The notes below the pieces were generated by a model, which worked only from the letters and a program-made list of their open reading frames with translations, did not search any database and had not been told where the DNA came from. Of a stretch of 59,894 bases of DNA, positions 1 through 8,518 are shown piece by piece. The position numbers and the translations under genes were made by a program. The DNA comes from Planctomycetia bacterium (GTDB lineage: Bacteria > Planctomycetota > Planctomycetia > Pirellulales > Thermoguttaceae), in contig JAUNBJ010000007.1 in the NCBI GenBank assembly GCA_030535245.1, positions 1 through 59,894 of the forward strand, read 5' to 3'. The number at the start of each line of letters is the position of its first letter. Positions within the stretch are counted from its first letter, which is position 1.

Positions 1-24
1 ACCATTAACCATTAACCATTAACT
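1..24. repeat. Heptamer tandem repeat (ATTAACC)n
   Basis: About three units of the 7-bp repeat ATTAACC (ATGGTTA on the other strand) open the window, directly upstream of the esterase gene. The same heptamer recurs at many intergenic sites here and also closes the window, so this is one member of a dispersed family. Function is unknown. Confidence 0.85.
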
Positions 25-68
25 AAGTAGTAGATGTAAAGTCCACGAAAAACTTGGGAGAGAACAAA

Positions 69-872
69 ATGAAGGTGGGATGGATGATGTGGACCGGGTT
101 GGCATCACTGATGCTTTGGACGGGGGATGCGGGATATGCGGCGGACTTTTCGGAAGCGGAGTACGGCCAGCTGGAAAAATGTACCTGGGAGGGAGACGAC
201 GGGAGCGTGCTTCCGTACCGATTTTATAAGCCGGAAACTAAGGCGGGCGAAAAATATCCGCTGATTATTTTCCTGCATGGTGCGGGGGAGCGGGGAACCG
301 ACAACGTGGGGCAGCTCAAAAACGACCAGTTTCTTCAGCTGATTTTTTCGGACAAGGGGCGGGAACATCCTGCGTTTCTGATTGCACCGCAATGTCCGGG
401 CGGGGAACGGTGGTGCGAGGTGGACTGGGGACTTCCGGTAACGCACCAGACGCCGGCCAATCCGTCGCGTGGGATGGAAAAACTGCACGCGTTGCTCCAG
501 CAGTTGAAGAAAGATTACCCGATTGACGAAAAACGAATTTATGTGACCGGTCTGTCGATGGGAGGATACGGAACGTTTGATTTCATGGTGCGTTATCCGA
601 ACGAGGTGGCGGCGGCGATTCCGGTCTGCGGCGGGGCGGATTTGAAAAAATTGCGGGAGGATCCCCTGGTATACACCATTCCGGTTTGGATATTCCATGG
701 GAGTGCCGACGGTGCGGTTCCGGTGACTCGCAGCCGTGGTGCCTACGAGATTTTGAAAACCCGCAACCCGGACGCGCACTATACGGAAGTCCCGGAAATG
801 GGGCATAATGTGTGGACGGTGGCGTACAAGACCCCCGGTTTGATCGATTGGTTGTTCCGGCAGTCGAAATAA
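69..872 (+). CDS. Secreted alpha/beta-hydrolase (dienelactone hydrolase / PHB-depolymerase-like esterase)
   Basis: A 267-residue protein. The ATG at 69 was chosen because GGGAG lies at 57-61 and the protein then starts with a signal peptide (MKVGWMMW, hydrophobic core, A-x-A before ADFSEAEY); an in-frame TTG at 54 would add five residues. The body is a serine hydrolase of the alpha/beta fold: an oxyanion segment IIFLHGAGERG near residues 72-82, the nucleophile elbow GLSMGGYG near 165, an Asp in HGSADGAVP and a His in EMGHNVW near the C-terminus. These fit the family of exported 'predicted peptidase/phospholipase' esterases common in planctomycetes. The exact ester or peptide substrate cannot be told. 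It is closely followed by the prenyltransferase gene (46 bp). Confidence 0.85.
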   Translation: MKVGWMMWTGLASLMLWTGDAGYAADFSEAEYGQLEKCTWEGDDGSVLPYRFYKPETKAGEKYPLIIFLHGAGERGTDNVGQLKNDQFLQLIFSDKGREHPAFLIAPQCPGGERWCEVDWGLPVTHQTPANPSRGMEKLHALLQQLKKDYPIDEKRIYVTGLSMGGYGTFDFMVRYPNEVAAAIPVCGGADLKKLREDPLVYTIPVWIFHGSADGAVPVTRSRGAYEILKTRNPDAHYTEVPEMGHNVWTVAYKTPGLIDWLFRQSK

Positions 873-918
873 CGTGTGGCGTTAGGAACCTTATTTAGCG
901 AACAAAAGACGAACAGTG

Positions 919-1881
919 ATGTATCCATATATTCAAATAGCGCGTCCCGACCATTGGTTCAAGAATGTGTTCATGCTTTTGGGCGTGGTGCTGGCGATGT
1001 TTTACAAGCCGGATCTGTTCTACGATTCCGGGGCGATGACGCATGTTCTTTTGCGGCTTGCGTTGGGGCTTGCGGCGGTTTGCATGGTGGTTTCCAGCAA
1101 TTACGTCATTAACGAGATTCTGGACGCTCCGACCGACCGGATTCATCCGTCGAAGTGCCATCGTCCGATTCCTTCCGGGAAGGTGAAGTTGCCGCTTGCG
1201 TACGCAGAGTGGATCCTGCTGGGGGTTTTGGGGCTGGGGTTGTCGTGGAAGATGGGGGTTCCGTTTTTTTGTTCGGCGGCGGCGCTTCTGGTGATGGGCA
1301 TTTTATATAATGTCAAGCCGTTTCGGACGAAAGACTGGGTGTATTTAGATGTGCTGAGCGAATCGGTGAACAATCCGCTGCGGCTTTTGCTGGGGTGGTA
1401 TGTGGTTTTGGCGGTGGAGGTGCCACCCCTTTCGCTTTTGCTGTGGTACTGGATGGTGGGGGCGTTTTTCATGGCGACGAAGCGTTTTGCCGAGTACCGT
1501 TGGATCAACGACCCGGAAGTGGCGGCGGGCTACCGGCAGTCGTTTCGGTACTACACGGAAAATCGGCTTTTGGTCAGCATGTTTGTTTACGCGATTACAA
1601 GCGCTCTGTTTTTGGGGGTGTTTATCCTTCGGTATCGGCTGGAGCTGATCCTGGGATTCCCGCTTTTGGCCGGATTTTACGGGTATTACCTGTACGTGGG
1701 GCTGAAACCGAACAGTCCGGTGCAGAATCCGGAGCTGTTGTATCGGGAAAAGGGGTTGATGGCGTATTTGCTGGTATGTGTGGCGGTGCTGCTGGGTTTG
1801 ATGTTTGTGGACATTCCGGCGATGTACGCACTGTTCGAGGTGCAATCGTCCGAAATTCAGTCGTTATGGATATTCCGGTGA
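919..1881 (+). CDS. UbiA-family prenyltransferase (decaprenyl-phosphate phosphoribosyltransferase-like)
   Basis: A 320-residue integral membrane protein with about eight hydrophobic helices. The UbiA-type Asp-rich site is seen as NYVINEILDAPTDRIHP (near residues 56-72), followed by KCHRPIPSGK, the arrangement typical of the DPPR-synthase branch, which moves phosphoribosyl from PRPP to a polyprenyl phosphate; ordinary UbiA quinone enzymes carry a more canonical NDxxDxxxD. A second charged loop, RFAEYRW, lies near residue 190. A GTG at 916 abuts the ATG at 919, so either may be the start; no strong ribosome-binding site is visible. It probably acts in the inner membrane in polyprenyl-linked sugar biosynthesis. 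Substrate is inferred from family resemblance only. Confidence 0.8.
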   Translation: MYPYIQIARPDHWFKNVFMLLGVVLAMFYKPDLFYDSGAMTHVLLRLALGLAAVCMVVSSNYVINEILDAPTDRIHPSKCHRPIPSGKVKLPLAYAEWILLGVLGLGLSWKMGVPFFCSAAALLVMGILYNVKPFRTKDWVYLDVLSESVNNPLRLLLGWYVVLAVEVPPLSLLLWYWMVGAFFMATKRFAEYRWINDPEVAAGYRQSFRYYTENRLLVSMFVYAITSALFLGVFILRYRLELILGFPLLAGFYGYYLYVGLKPNSPVQNPELLYREKGLMAYLLVCVAVLLGLMFVDIPAMYALFEVQSSEIQSLWIFR

Positions 1882-2026
1882 TTCGGTTTACAGGGGTTTT
1901 GGGGACGGATTTTCCGGATTTCCTGTAAAATATTGGAAAATTGGATTTTTTCGCTTGCCGGGGCGATGACGATAGATTAGAATGGCTCTCTATAGAGTTG
2001 TGGTGAAAATATCAAAGGAGTACAAA

Positions 2027-3385
2027 ATGTCCTACAAGCTGAAATATGTGGCGTTTGCCGTGTTGGGTCTTGTTCTGATTCTGGGCGATGGTGCCTTTTC
2101 GCAGGACACCGACGTGAACAACTACGCAGGTATTGTGATCGACGCGAACAACGTGTTGCGGGTTCAGACGTATGTGGAGCCTTCCCTCCAGACGCTTCGT
2201 GCCCGGCAGATGGAGTCGGCCCGGTCGCTTCCGAAGGAGTTGCGGGAATACACGCCTGCGCGGGCGGTTTCTCTGACGCGGCTGGAGCGTGAGATTGCCA
2301 AAAACAACGGTCTGGTGCCGGAAGAAGTCCGTTACATGGCCGGGTTGCAGAAGATTGACAGCGTGCTGGTGTACCCGGAAACGGGGGACGTGGTGCTGGT
2401 GGGGCCTGCGGAGGGTTGGTACAAAGACGTTTCAGGACGCGTGGTGGGATTGACCACGGGGCGTCCGGTGCTGCGTCTGGACGACTTGGTGGCGGCCATG
2501 CGGGTTTTTGCTCCGAGCGGCGAGGCGTCGGTGATTGGTTGTTCGATTGATCCCACGCAGGAGGGGTTGGCGGCGATGCAGCAGTTCCTCCGGCAGGTGG
2601 GCACGACGGCGCGGCCTGGCGACACGATGCGGATTGTGAATGGTCTGCGGAATGCGTTGGGGCTTCAGGAAGTGCGTGTGGACGGGGTTTCGTCGCGGAC
2701 GCATTTCGCGCAGGTTTTGGTCGAGGCGGACTATCGGATGAAGCTGATGGGGATTGGTCTGGAAGCGATTCCGGTGAAGGGGATGAAATCGTTTGTGGCG
2801 TCGGCCAGTCCTGCGGCGGTATCGCGGAACGCGTTGTTCCGTTGGTATTTTGTGCCGAATTACACGTGCGTTCGTGTCAGTCCGGACGGGTTGGCGATGG
2901 GGCTGGAAGGGCAGGGCGTGAAGCTGGTGGGGGCCGACGAATTGGTCACGACCGAGGGCGAGCGTAAAGCCACAGCGGGGGCCGACCGTGCGAGCAAGGT
3001 GTTTACGCAGGGGTTCACCACGCATTACGAGAAGATTGCCGCGTCGATTCCGGTATATGCCGAGTTGCGGAATCTGATCGACATGGCGGTGGTGGCGGCA
3101 TGGCTCCAGCAGACCGACGTGTATGGCAAGCTGGATTGGAAAATGGTTTACTTTGGCGACGAGCGCCGTTTCCCGATCGAGACGGAGCGTGCCCCGTCGC
3201 GGGTGGCGTCGGCGGTGAATGCGATTTGGAAGGGGCATACGCTGATGACGCCGATTGGTGGTGGTGTGGAGATTCACGCGGCGCGTGCGTTGCGTCAGGA
3301 GAATCTGGTTTCGGCCGCCGACGAGAAGTTGGCCGAGGCGAAGAAGTCCGCCACGCTTCCGAAGAAGGTTTGGTGGTGGCAGTAA
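2027..3385 (+). CDS. Secreted planctomycetal protein, DUF1598-like
   Basis: A 452-residue protein. The ATG at 2027 is chosen over an upstream in-frame ATG at 1982 because AAAGGAG sits at 2014-2020 and the protein then opens with a clean signal peptide ending in GAFSQ. The mature part (AGIVIDANNVLRV, then a long alpha/beta region, VLVGPAEGWYKD, and RPVLRLDDLVAAMR) resembles the planctomycete-restricted family DUF1598, of unknown function. No catalytic motif is evident. An intrinsic terminator follows at 3433-3468, so it is probably a single-gene transcript. Family assignment is from memory of the family's look and should be confirmed by a profile search. Confidence 0.7.
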   Translation: MSYKLKYVAFAVLGLVLILGDGAFSQDTDVNNYAGIVIDANNVLRVQTYVEPSLQTLRARQMESARSLPKELREYTPARAVSLTRLEREIAKNNGLVPEEVRYMAGLQKIDSVLVYPETGDVVLVGPAEGWYKDVSGRVVGLTTGRPVLRLDDLVAAMRVFAPSGEASVIGCSIDPTQEGLAAMQQFLRQVGTTARPGDTMRIVNGLRNALGLQEVRVDGVSSRTHFAQVLVEADYRMKLMGIGLEAIPVKGMKSFVASASPAAVSRNALFRWYFVPNYTCVRVSPDGLAMGLEGQGVKLVGADELVTTEGERKATAGADRASKVFTQGFTTHYEKIAASIPVYAELRNLIDMAVVAAWLQQTDVYGKLDWKMVYFGDERRFPIETERAPSRVASAVNAIWKGHTLMTPIGGGVEIHAARALRQENLVSAADEKLAEAKKSATLPKKVWWWQ

Positions 3386-3432
3386 CGGGGGGCCGGGGGA
3401 ACTTGGGTTCCTCTTTTGAGCAGGTCTGAAAG

Positions 3433-3468
3433 AACACGAAAATATTGCGGAATATTTTCGTGTTTTTT
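3433..3468 (+). terminator. Intrinsic terminator after the DUF1598-like gene
   Basis: A perfect 14-bp inverted repeat (3433-3446 paired with 3451-3464, loop GCGG) runs directly into a T tract. It separates the DUF1598-like gene from the RNA methyltransferase, whose ATG is at 3494. Confidence 0.85.
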
Positions 3469-3493
3469 CATAAGAATCCTGAAGGGATGCGAG

Positions 3494-4309
3494 ATGATTT
3501 CTTCCCAGTGGATAACCGACGAGCAAGATGTGCGGCTGGCACCGTATCGTGGGGTTCGGGATCGGACGTTACGTGGGGAGAGTCTGTTTCTGGCGGAGGG
3601 GGATTTGGTGGTGGAGCGGCTTTTGGAGAGTCGTTTCCCGGTCGAATCGATATTGATTTCCGAGCGTGCGAAGGGGCGGGTGGGGCCTCTGTTGGAGAGG
3701 AAATTACCTGCCGGGGTGCCGGTTTATGAGGTTTCTGCGGAGAAGATGCCGGACGTGGTGGGCTTTCCGTTTCATCAGGGGGTGATGGCGGCGGGTCGGC
3801 GGGAGCGGGTCTGGACGCTGGACGATTTGCGGGGGCGGCGGAGCTGTTCACGGAACCGGGTGATTGTGGTTTTGCCGGACATTACGAAGCCGGACAACGT
3901 GGGGGTGGTGTTTCGGAACGCGGCAGCGCTGGGGGCGGACGGGGTGCTTTTGGGGGAGCGGGCGTGCGATCCCCTTTCGCGGCGGGGTTTGCGGACGTCG
4001 ATGGGGGGCGTGTTTCAGCTCCCGTGGGTGAAAACGGAGAATCTGTTGCGGGATTTGGATTTTTTAATCCACGCGTGGGGGTACGTCGGTTGCGCGACGG
4101 TTTTGTCGCCGGAGGCGGTGGATTTGCGGGAGGCGACGTGGCCGGAGCGGGTGTTGTTGTGCTTGGGGAACGAGTACGACGGGCTGCGGGAGGAGGTGAT
4201 TTCGCGGTGTGCGTGTCCGATCACAATCCCGATGGCTGCCGGGGTCGATTCGTTGAATTTGGGTGTATCCTCCGGGATTTTTTTATACGAGGCGTTGCGA
4301 CAAAAATGA
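3494..4309 (+). CDS. TrmH/SpoU-family RNA 2'-O-methyltransferase
   Basis: A 271-residue SPOUT methyltransferase. The N-terminal ~100 residues form the L30e-like RNA-binding domain (LFLAEGDLVVERLLES). The C-terminal part shows the SpoU motifs: motif 1 KPDNVGVVFRNAAALGADGV, motif 2 LCLGNEYDGL, and motif 3 PMAAGVDSLNLGVSSGIFLYE, which form the SAM-binding trefoil knot. It would methylate a ribose 2'-OH in rRNA or tRNA; which site cannot be told. The ATG at 3494 is used; an in-frame start at 3416 would place the terminator hairpin within the gene. The stop codon overlaps the ATG of the next gene (ATGA at 4306-4309), implying translational coupling. Confidence 0.9.
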   Translation: MISSQWITDEQDVRLAPYRGVRDRTLRGESLFLAEGDLVVERLLESRFPVESILISERAKGRVGPLLERKLPAGVPVYEVSAEKMPDVVGFPFHQGVMAAGRRERVWTLDDLRGRRSCSRNRVIVVLPDITKPDNVGVVFRNAAALGADGVLLGERACDPLSRRGLRTSMGGVFQLPWVKTENLLRDLDFLIHAWGYVGCATVLSPEAVDLREATWPERVLLCLGNEYDGLREEVISRCACPITIPMAAGVDSLNLGVSSGIFLYEALRQK

Positions 4310-5307
4310 AAAGTTTCCGATATTTTAACGGCGTGTTGCTGGTGGTTTTTCTGGCGGGTGCGGCGGTGTTTCTGGTGATGGCAACGGTGCAGTGCGCTCC
4401 GGCGGGGCATGGAATTGCGAAAGAGACGCCGCTGGAGGAGATTCCGTTCGACGGTCAGGCGACGCATGGGTATTTGCAGACGCTTTGTGCGATTGGTCCG
4501 CGTCCGACCGGTTCCGAGGGGATGGCACGGCAGCAGGCGTACCTGGAAAAGCATTTCCGTGCGTGTGGTGCGACGGTGGAGTACCAGCGTTTTCAGTTTG
4601 CGCATCCGGAGAACGGCACGCCGGTGGTGGGGGCGAACCTGATTTTTCGTTGGAAGCCGGAACGCAGGGAACGGATTTTGTTGTGTGCGCATTACGACAC
4701 GTTGCCGTTGCCGCTTTTGGATCCGCCGGGCAGCACGCGCCCGTTTGTGGGGGCGGAGGACAACGGCGGGGGGGTGGCGATTCTCATGCAGTTGGCCCAC
4801 ATGCTTCCGGAGATGCTGGAGAAACGGCAGACGCGGTACGGGGTGGACGTGGTGATGTTGGATGCGGAGGAGTACATGTTCCGACCCAGGGGGCGATTCT
4901 GTCTGGGATCGGAGTTTTTTGCCCGGCAGTATGCGGCGGGGACGGACAAAACGCGTGGATTTTCTTACGTTTGCGGAATTTTGCTGGACATGGTGACGCA
5001 GAAAGAGGTGGTGCTTTTGCGGGAGCGGCAGTCGTATCAGTGGCGGGACACGCGTCCGGTGGTGGACGAGGTGTGGAACACGGCCCGGCGGCTGGGGGTG
5101 CGGGAATTTCGTCCGCAAACGATGGCGTCCAACATTCTGGACGATCATGTGATGTTGCATAATTTGGGCAAAATCCCGGTCATTGACGTGATCGATTTGG
5201 ACTATGCGCCGTGGCACACTTCGGCCGACACGCCGGACAAATGTTCGCCCTTGAGCATGGCTCGCGTAGGATGGGTCGTTTCGGAATGGCTGGCTGAACG
5301 CCCCTGA
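4306..5307 (+). CDS. M28-family zinc metallopeptidase / glutaminyl-peptide cyclotransferase-like
   Basis: A 333-residue protein with an N-terminal membrane or signal segment (FNGVLLVVFLAGAAVFLVMA). Zinc-site motifs of the M28 fold are present in order: CAHYDT, GAEDNGGG, LDAEEYM, DDHVMLH and PWHTSADTPD. The spacing and the C-terminal WHT..D match glutaminyl-peptide cyclotransferase-like members better than true aminopeptidases, so the activity may be pyroglutamate formation on exported peptides rather than hydrolysis. The ATG overlaps the stop of the RNA methyltransferase gene by four bases. A transcription link between an RNA methylase and this enzyme is probably positional rather than functional. 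Confidence 0.85.
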   Translation: MKSFRYFNGVLLVVFLAGAAVFLVMATVQCAPAGHGIAKETPLEEIPFDGQATHGYLQTLCAIGPRPTGSEGMARQQAYLEKHFRACGATVEYQRFQFAHPENGTPVVGANLIFRWKPERRERILLCAHYDTLPLPLLDPPGSTRPFVGAEDNGGGVAILMQLAHMLPEMLEKRQTRYGVDVVMLDAEEYMFRPRGRFCLGSEFFARQYAAGTDKTRGFSYVCGILLDMVTQKEVVLLRERQSYQWRDTRPVVDEVWNTARRLGVREFRPQTMASNILDDHVMLHNLGKIPVIDVIDLDYAPWHTSADTPDKCSPLSMARVGWVVSEWLAERP

Positions 5308-5323
5308 ACGCAACAAGGTGCTG

Positions 5324-5441
5324 AATTGATAATTGGTAATTGATAATTGATGGTGGTGCATTTTTCTTTGAGCAAGAGTTTGCTTTCTATTCCACAAAAA
5401 GGATGGAATCGAAACCATTAACCATTAATGGCATTAACCAT
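5324..5441. repeat. Composite repeat: heptamers flanking a ~60-bp core (copy A)
   Basis: The 308-bp gap 5308-5615 before rpsD begins with ATTGATA-type heptamers (about 5324-5352) and has ATTAACC-type heptamers at 5414-5441. The core between them (about 5353-5414) is a reverse-orientation relative of the core at 50112-50172: positions 5391-5414 match 50112-50135 exactly over 24 bp, and the rest aligns with mismatches and small gaps. This suggests a small dispersed or once-mobile element. The remainder of the gap holds the rpsD promoter and leader. Confidence 0.75.
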
Positions 5442-5462
5442 GATTTTCCTGCGGCTTCCCCA

Positions 5463-5490
5463 TTGACACAAATGGTTTTTCCGCTAAAAT
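5463..5490 (+). promoter_or_regulatory. Sigma-70-type promoter of rpsD
   Basis: A consensus -35 box TTGACA (5463-5468) and a -10 box TAAAAT (5485-5490) are separated by 16 bp. Transcription would start near 5497, giving a leader of about 120 nt before rpsD. Confidence 0.7.
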
Positions 5491-5544
5491 GGTTCCTTCC
5501 AGTTGCTATTCCGGGATTCTATCGGAGCCAGGGTGGTTCCGTCA

Positions 5545-5567
5545 CTTCTGCCGCAGCACGGCGGAAG
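5545..5567 (+). promoter_or_regulatory. Leader hairpin upstream of rpsD
   Basis: A 9-bp stem (5545-5553 with 5559-5567, one G-T pair, loop CAGCA) lies in the predicted 5' leader of rpsD, about 50 nt before its start. S4 is a known translational autoregulator in other bacteria, so this is a candidate S4-binding or attenuation element; that role is inference. Confidence 0.4.
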
Positions 5568-5615
5568 GGAAGCGTCAATCTGGAGACATGACTTTATTTT
5601 AGAAAGGTTACGAAG

Positions 5616-6272
5616 ATGGCTCATTACAATGGACCTAAAGCACGTATCAACCGTCGATTCGCCGTCAAGCCGGAGAAATCCGCCGCTTCCGAGGAAGTGC
5701 AGCAGATTGTCCCGATTTTCGAGAGTGCCGGTGCCGTTCGTGCGTTGAAGAATCGTCCGTTCCCTCCGGGGATGGCGCGTGCTCATGGACGCAAGTCGGT
5801 GTACGGTCAGTCGTTGGCGGAGAAGCAGAAGATCAAGTATTATTTCGGAATCAGCGAGCGTCAGCTTCGTAAACTTTATTCGATTGCCAAGCGTCAGAAG
5901 GGCAACACGGCCGACAATCTGAAGGTGTTGTGCGAGCGTCGGTTGGACAACGTGATTCGTCGTGCGGGGTTGTGCAAGACCCGTCCGCAGGCGCGTCAGG
6001 GTGTGGCGCACGGGCATTTTTTGGTGAATGGTGTGCGTACGGACGTGGCGTCCTTCTCGGTCCGTCCGGGCGACGTGATTACGGTTTCCAGTGCTGCGAA
6101 GCTCCGCGAGATGTACAAGATGATTTCCGACGAGGCGGCCAAGGGTGTGGATTTGCCGTGGCTTTCGTTTGATGCGGAGAACCTGACGGTGACGGTGACG
6201 AGTCTGCCGATGGCCGAAGATTTCTCCCTGCCGGTGGAGATGGGGCTGGTGGTCGAGTTCCTGGCCCGTTAG
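5616..6272 (+). CDS. rpsD: 30S ribosomal protein S4
   Basis: A 218-residue primary 16S-rRNA-binding protein. The N-terminal domain lacks the four zinc cysteines found in some S4 proteins. The S4 RNA-binding domain is clear: LCERRLDNVIRRAG (near 108-121), then ARQGVAHGHFLVNG and the RPGDVI turn. The length is slightly greater than the usual ~205. GAAAGG upstream acts as ribosome-binding site. The gene stands alone outside a large ribosomal protein operon, between its own promoter and a terminator. Confidence 0.97.
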   Translation: MAHYNGPKARINRRFAVKPEKSAASEEVQQIVPIFESAGAVRALKNRPFPPGMARAHGRKSVYGQSLAEKQKIKYYFGISERQLRKLYSIAKRQKGNTADNLKVLCERRLDNVIRRAGLCKTRPQARQGVAHGHFLVNGVRTDVASFSVRPGDVITVSSAAKLREMYKMISDEAAKGVDLPWLSFDAENLTVTVTSLPMAEDFSLPVEMGLVVEFLAR

Positions 6273-6313
6273 TAGAGGGTGTCCTGCCGGGCGACAAATT
6301 TTCGATACCAACG

Positions 6314-6348
6314 CGAAAGACGGGGTTTACGCTCCGTCTTTTGTTTTT
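6314..6348 (+). terminator. Intrinsic terminator after rpsD
   Basis: An AAAGACGG/CCGTCTTT stem (6316-6323 with 6334-6341) is followed by TGTTTTT, about 45 bp after the rpsD stop codon. Confidence 0.75.
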
Positions 6349-6362
6349 AAATCACAGGGAAG

Positions 6363-6391
6363 TTGACGTCTGCCTGCAAATATGCTAGACT
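6363..6391 (+). promoter_or_regulatory. Promoter of the BatA/VWA gene pair
   Basis: TTGACG (6363-6368) and TAGACT (6386-6391) are spaced by 17 bp, about 40 bp before the GTG start at 6431. Confidence 0.7.
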
Positions 6392-6430
6392 AAACGAGGA
6401 GTTTGTCGGGTAAATTTTTTTGGGGTTGTT

Positions 6431-8512
6431 GTGTTTTTGGTTCATCCGTTGTTTTTGCTGGGGTTTTTGGTCGCCGGGGTGCCGATTTTGTTGCACTTCC
6501 TGATGAAGCGGCAGCCTCGGAAGCTGAATTTTCCGGCGATACGGTTTTTGCAGTCACGGGAGCGGGCGAGGAATCGTTCGTTGCAGTTGCGGCATTGGCT
6601 GTTATTGGCGACGCGGGTTTTTCTGGTTTTGGTTTTGGTATTGCTGTTTGCCCGACCGGGGAGGAAGGCGGCGGGCACGGCGGCGGAGAATGGGCCGGTG
6701 TCGGTGCTTTTGGTGTTGGACACATCGCCTCGGATGGGCTACCGGTTCGAGAATCAGACGTTTTTGGAACGTGCGAAGAAGCAGGCGTATCAGGTTCTGG
6801 CGACATTGCCGGCGGGGAGTCAGGCGGCGGTGATTTCGACGTTTCCATCACCGCAAGGTTTTTTACCCGATTTGGGGGAAGCGGAACGGCGGGTTCGGAA
6901 TTTGGTACTTTCGCCGGCGTCGCGGAGCATGACGGAAACGTTGGGGGAGGTGTTGCCGCTTTTGGAAAACGTGACGGGGCGGCGGGAGGTTTACCTCTTT
7001 ACGGATGCGGCGGAAAACGCATGGCCGGGTGAGGCGGGGGTGTTTGGCGGTCTTTTGGAAAAGTATCCGGGAACGCGGGTGTATTGGGTGGACGTGGGGG
7101 AGGAAAAGACGGCGAACATGTCGGTGGAAATTCCGTTGTCTCAGGCGTTTTCGGTGGATGCCAGGGGGATGGCGACGTTGGAGGTGCGGTTTGGTGGAGG
7201 GGACGACACACCGCGGACGGCGACGCTTTGGCTGTACGACGCTTCCGGGCAACTTCGGAAGCGGGACGAACGGCAGATTTCGGGGGAGTCGGTGGTGACG
7301 TTTCCCTTTTCGGTTCCGGACGCGGCGGGGTGCCAGGGGGAGGTGCGGCTGGAGGGGACGGACGCGCTGCCGTTTGACAATCGGGCGGCGTTCACGATTC
7401 CTGCCGTCACGACACGGAAAATCCTGCTGGCGGCGACGGGGGACGACGCGTTTTTTGTGGAGCGTGCGCTGCGTTCGGCACCGCGTCGCAGGGAGGCGGC
7501 GTATGGGTGCGAGCAGGTTTCGTACGCAGAGCTTTCGGGAAAATCGTTGGGGGAGTATCAGGCGATTTTTTTACTCGATCCGCCGGCGCTTTCGGGAGCG
7601 TTTTGGAACACGCTTCGGGAAAACGCGGAAAACGGACTGGGGGTGGGGATCGCGTTGGGGCCGAAAACGGACGGAAAGAATCTGGCAATTCCGGAGGCGA
7701 AAGCGTTTTTACCCGCGTTACCGGAGATGTTGGCCCGGCATCCGGAGGGGGTGGTGCTGATCCCCTCGCGAACGTCGCACCCGATTCGGAAGGTCTTTTC
7801 CGATCTGGGGGTTTCGGTGCCGTGGGACGTTTCGCCGGTGTTTCGGTACTGGCAGTTGGGGGCCGTGGCGGAGAACGTAACGGTGGTGTTTCGTTTTCCA
7901 GGGGGGGATCCGGCGATTCTGGAGCGTCGCAATGGGTTGGGGACGGTGCTTTTGTGTGCAACGCCCCTTTCGCCGACGGGGAACGACGCGTGGAACCTGC
8001 TGCCGTCGGGGGGGTCGTGGCCGTTTCTGGTTTTGGTTAACGCGATGGCCGATCACCTGACCGGTTCGGAGCGTTTTTCCGGCAACGTGTTTTTAACGGA
8101 ATCGGTGTCGTTTCCGACGGGGATTTCGTTGCGGGAGACGTACACGCTGGAATGTTTGCGGGACGATGGGGTGGAGACGCTCCCGCTGACGGCCGACCGC
8201 AGGCGACGTCGGCTGGATGTACCGAAGCTGGAACATCCGGGAAATTACCGCATTCCGATGGACGATGGGGTACGAGGTTTCAGCGTGCAGCTTCCGCCGT
8301 CGGCTTCGGATTTGACCCGCGTGTCGTTGGAGCGGCGGCATGTTCTGTTCGCACCGTATCCGATAACGTGCGTGCGGAACGTGACGGATTTGGAATACGC
8401 CGGCGGGGGGGACGCGTGGGGATACGACCCGTTCACGTGGCTTGCGTCGCTCTTTTTGGGGGGGATGCTTTTGGAGTTGATTTTGGCCAACCGGTTTTAT
8501 TCGATACGTTAA
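6431..8512 (+). CDS. BatA-like N-terminal domain / VWA membrane protein
   Basis: A 693-residue protein starting at GTG 6431. Two membrane segments (about 7-25 and 57-75) enclose the conserved BatA signature LLHFLMKRQPRKLNFPAIRFL. A von Willebrand A-like domain follows (VSVLLVLDTSPRMGY, near 90-103); its metal site reads D-T-S-P-R instead of DxSxS, so metal binding may be weakened. A long extracytoplasmic region leads to a C-terminal membrane helix at about 672-688. Such proteins usually lie beside MoxR ATPase and DUF58 genes, which are missing here. It forms a two-gene unit with the next gene (6-bp gap). The role is probably membrane-associated assembly or stress related, but is unproven. Confidence 0.8.
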   Translation: MFLVHPLFLLGFLVAGVPILLHFLMKRQPRKLNFPAIRFLQSRERARNRSLQLRHWLLLATRVFLVLVLVLLFARPGRKAAGTAAENGPVSVLLVLDTSPRMGYRFENQTFLERAKKQAYQVLATLPAGSQAAVISTFPSPQGFLPDLGEAERRVRNLVLSPASRSMTETLGEVLPLLENVTGRREVYLFTDAAENAWPGEAGVFGGLLEKYPGTRVYWVDVGEEKTANMSVEIPLSQAFSVDARGMATLEVRFGGGDDTPRTATLWLYDASGQLRKRDERQISGESVVTFPFSVPDAAGCQGEVRLEGTDALPFDNRAAFTIPAVTTRKILLAATGDDAFFVERALRSAPRRREAAYGCEQVSYAELSGKSLGEYQAIFLLDPPALSGAFWNTLRENAENGLGVGIALGPKTDGKNLAIPEAKAFLPALPEMLARHPEGVVLIPSRTSHPIRKVFSDLGVSVPWDVSPVFRYWQLGAVAENVTVVFRFPGGDPAILERRNGLGTVLLCATPLSPTGNDAWNLLPSGGSWPFLVLVNAMADHLTGSERFSGNVFLTESVSFPTGISLRETYTLECLRDDGVETLPLTADRRRRRLDVPKLEHPGNYRIPMDDGVRGFSVQLPPSASDLTRVSLERRHVLFAPYPITCVRNVTDLEYAGGGDAWGYDPFTWLASLFLGGMLLELILANRFYSIR

Positions 8513-8518
8513 CGACGC

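Noticed and set aside
1887..1929. Inverted repeat TTTACAGG/CCTGTAAA after the prenyltransferase gene as a terminator
   Set aside because: The loop is 27 nt and no T tract follows; could be chance in an AT-rich gap.
5340..5591. An 83-codon plus-strand frame in the gap before rpsD
   Set aside because: It spans the composite repeat and the rpsD promoter, with no ribosome site and no family features.
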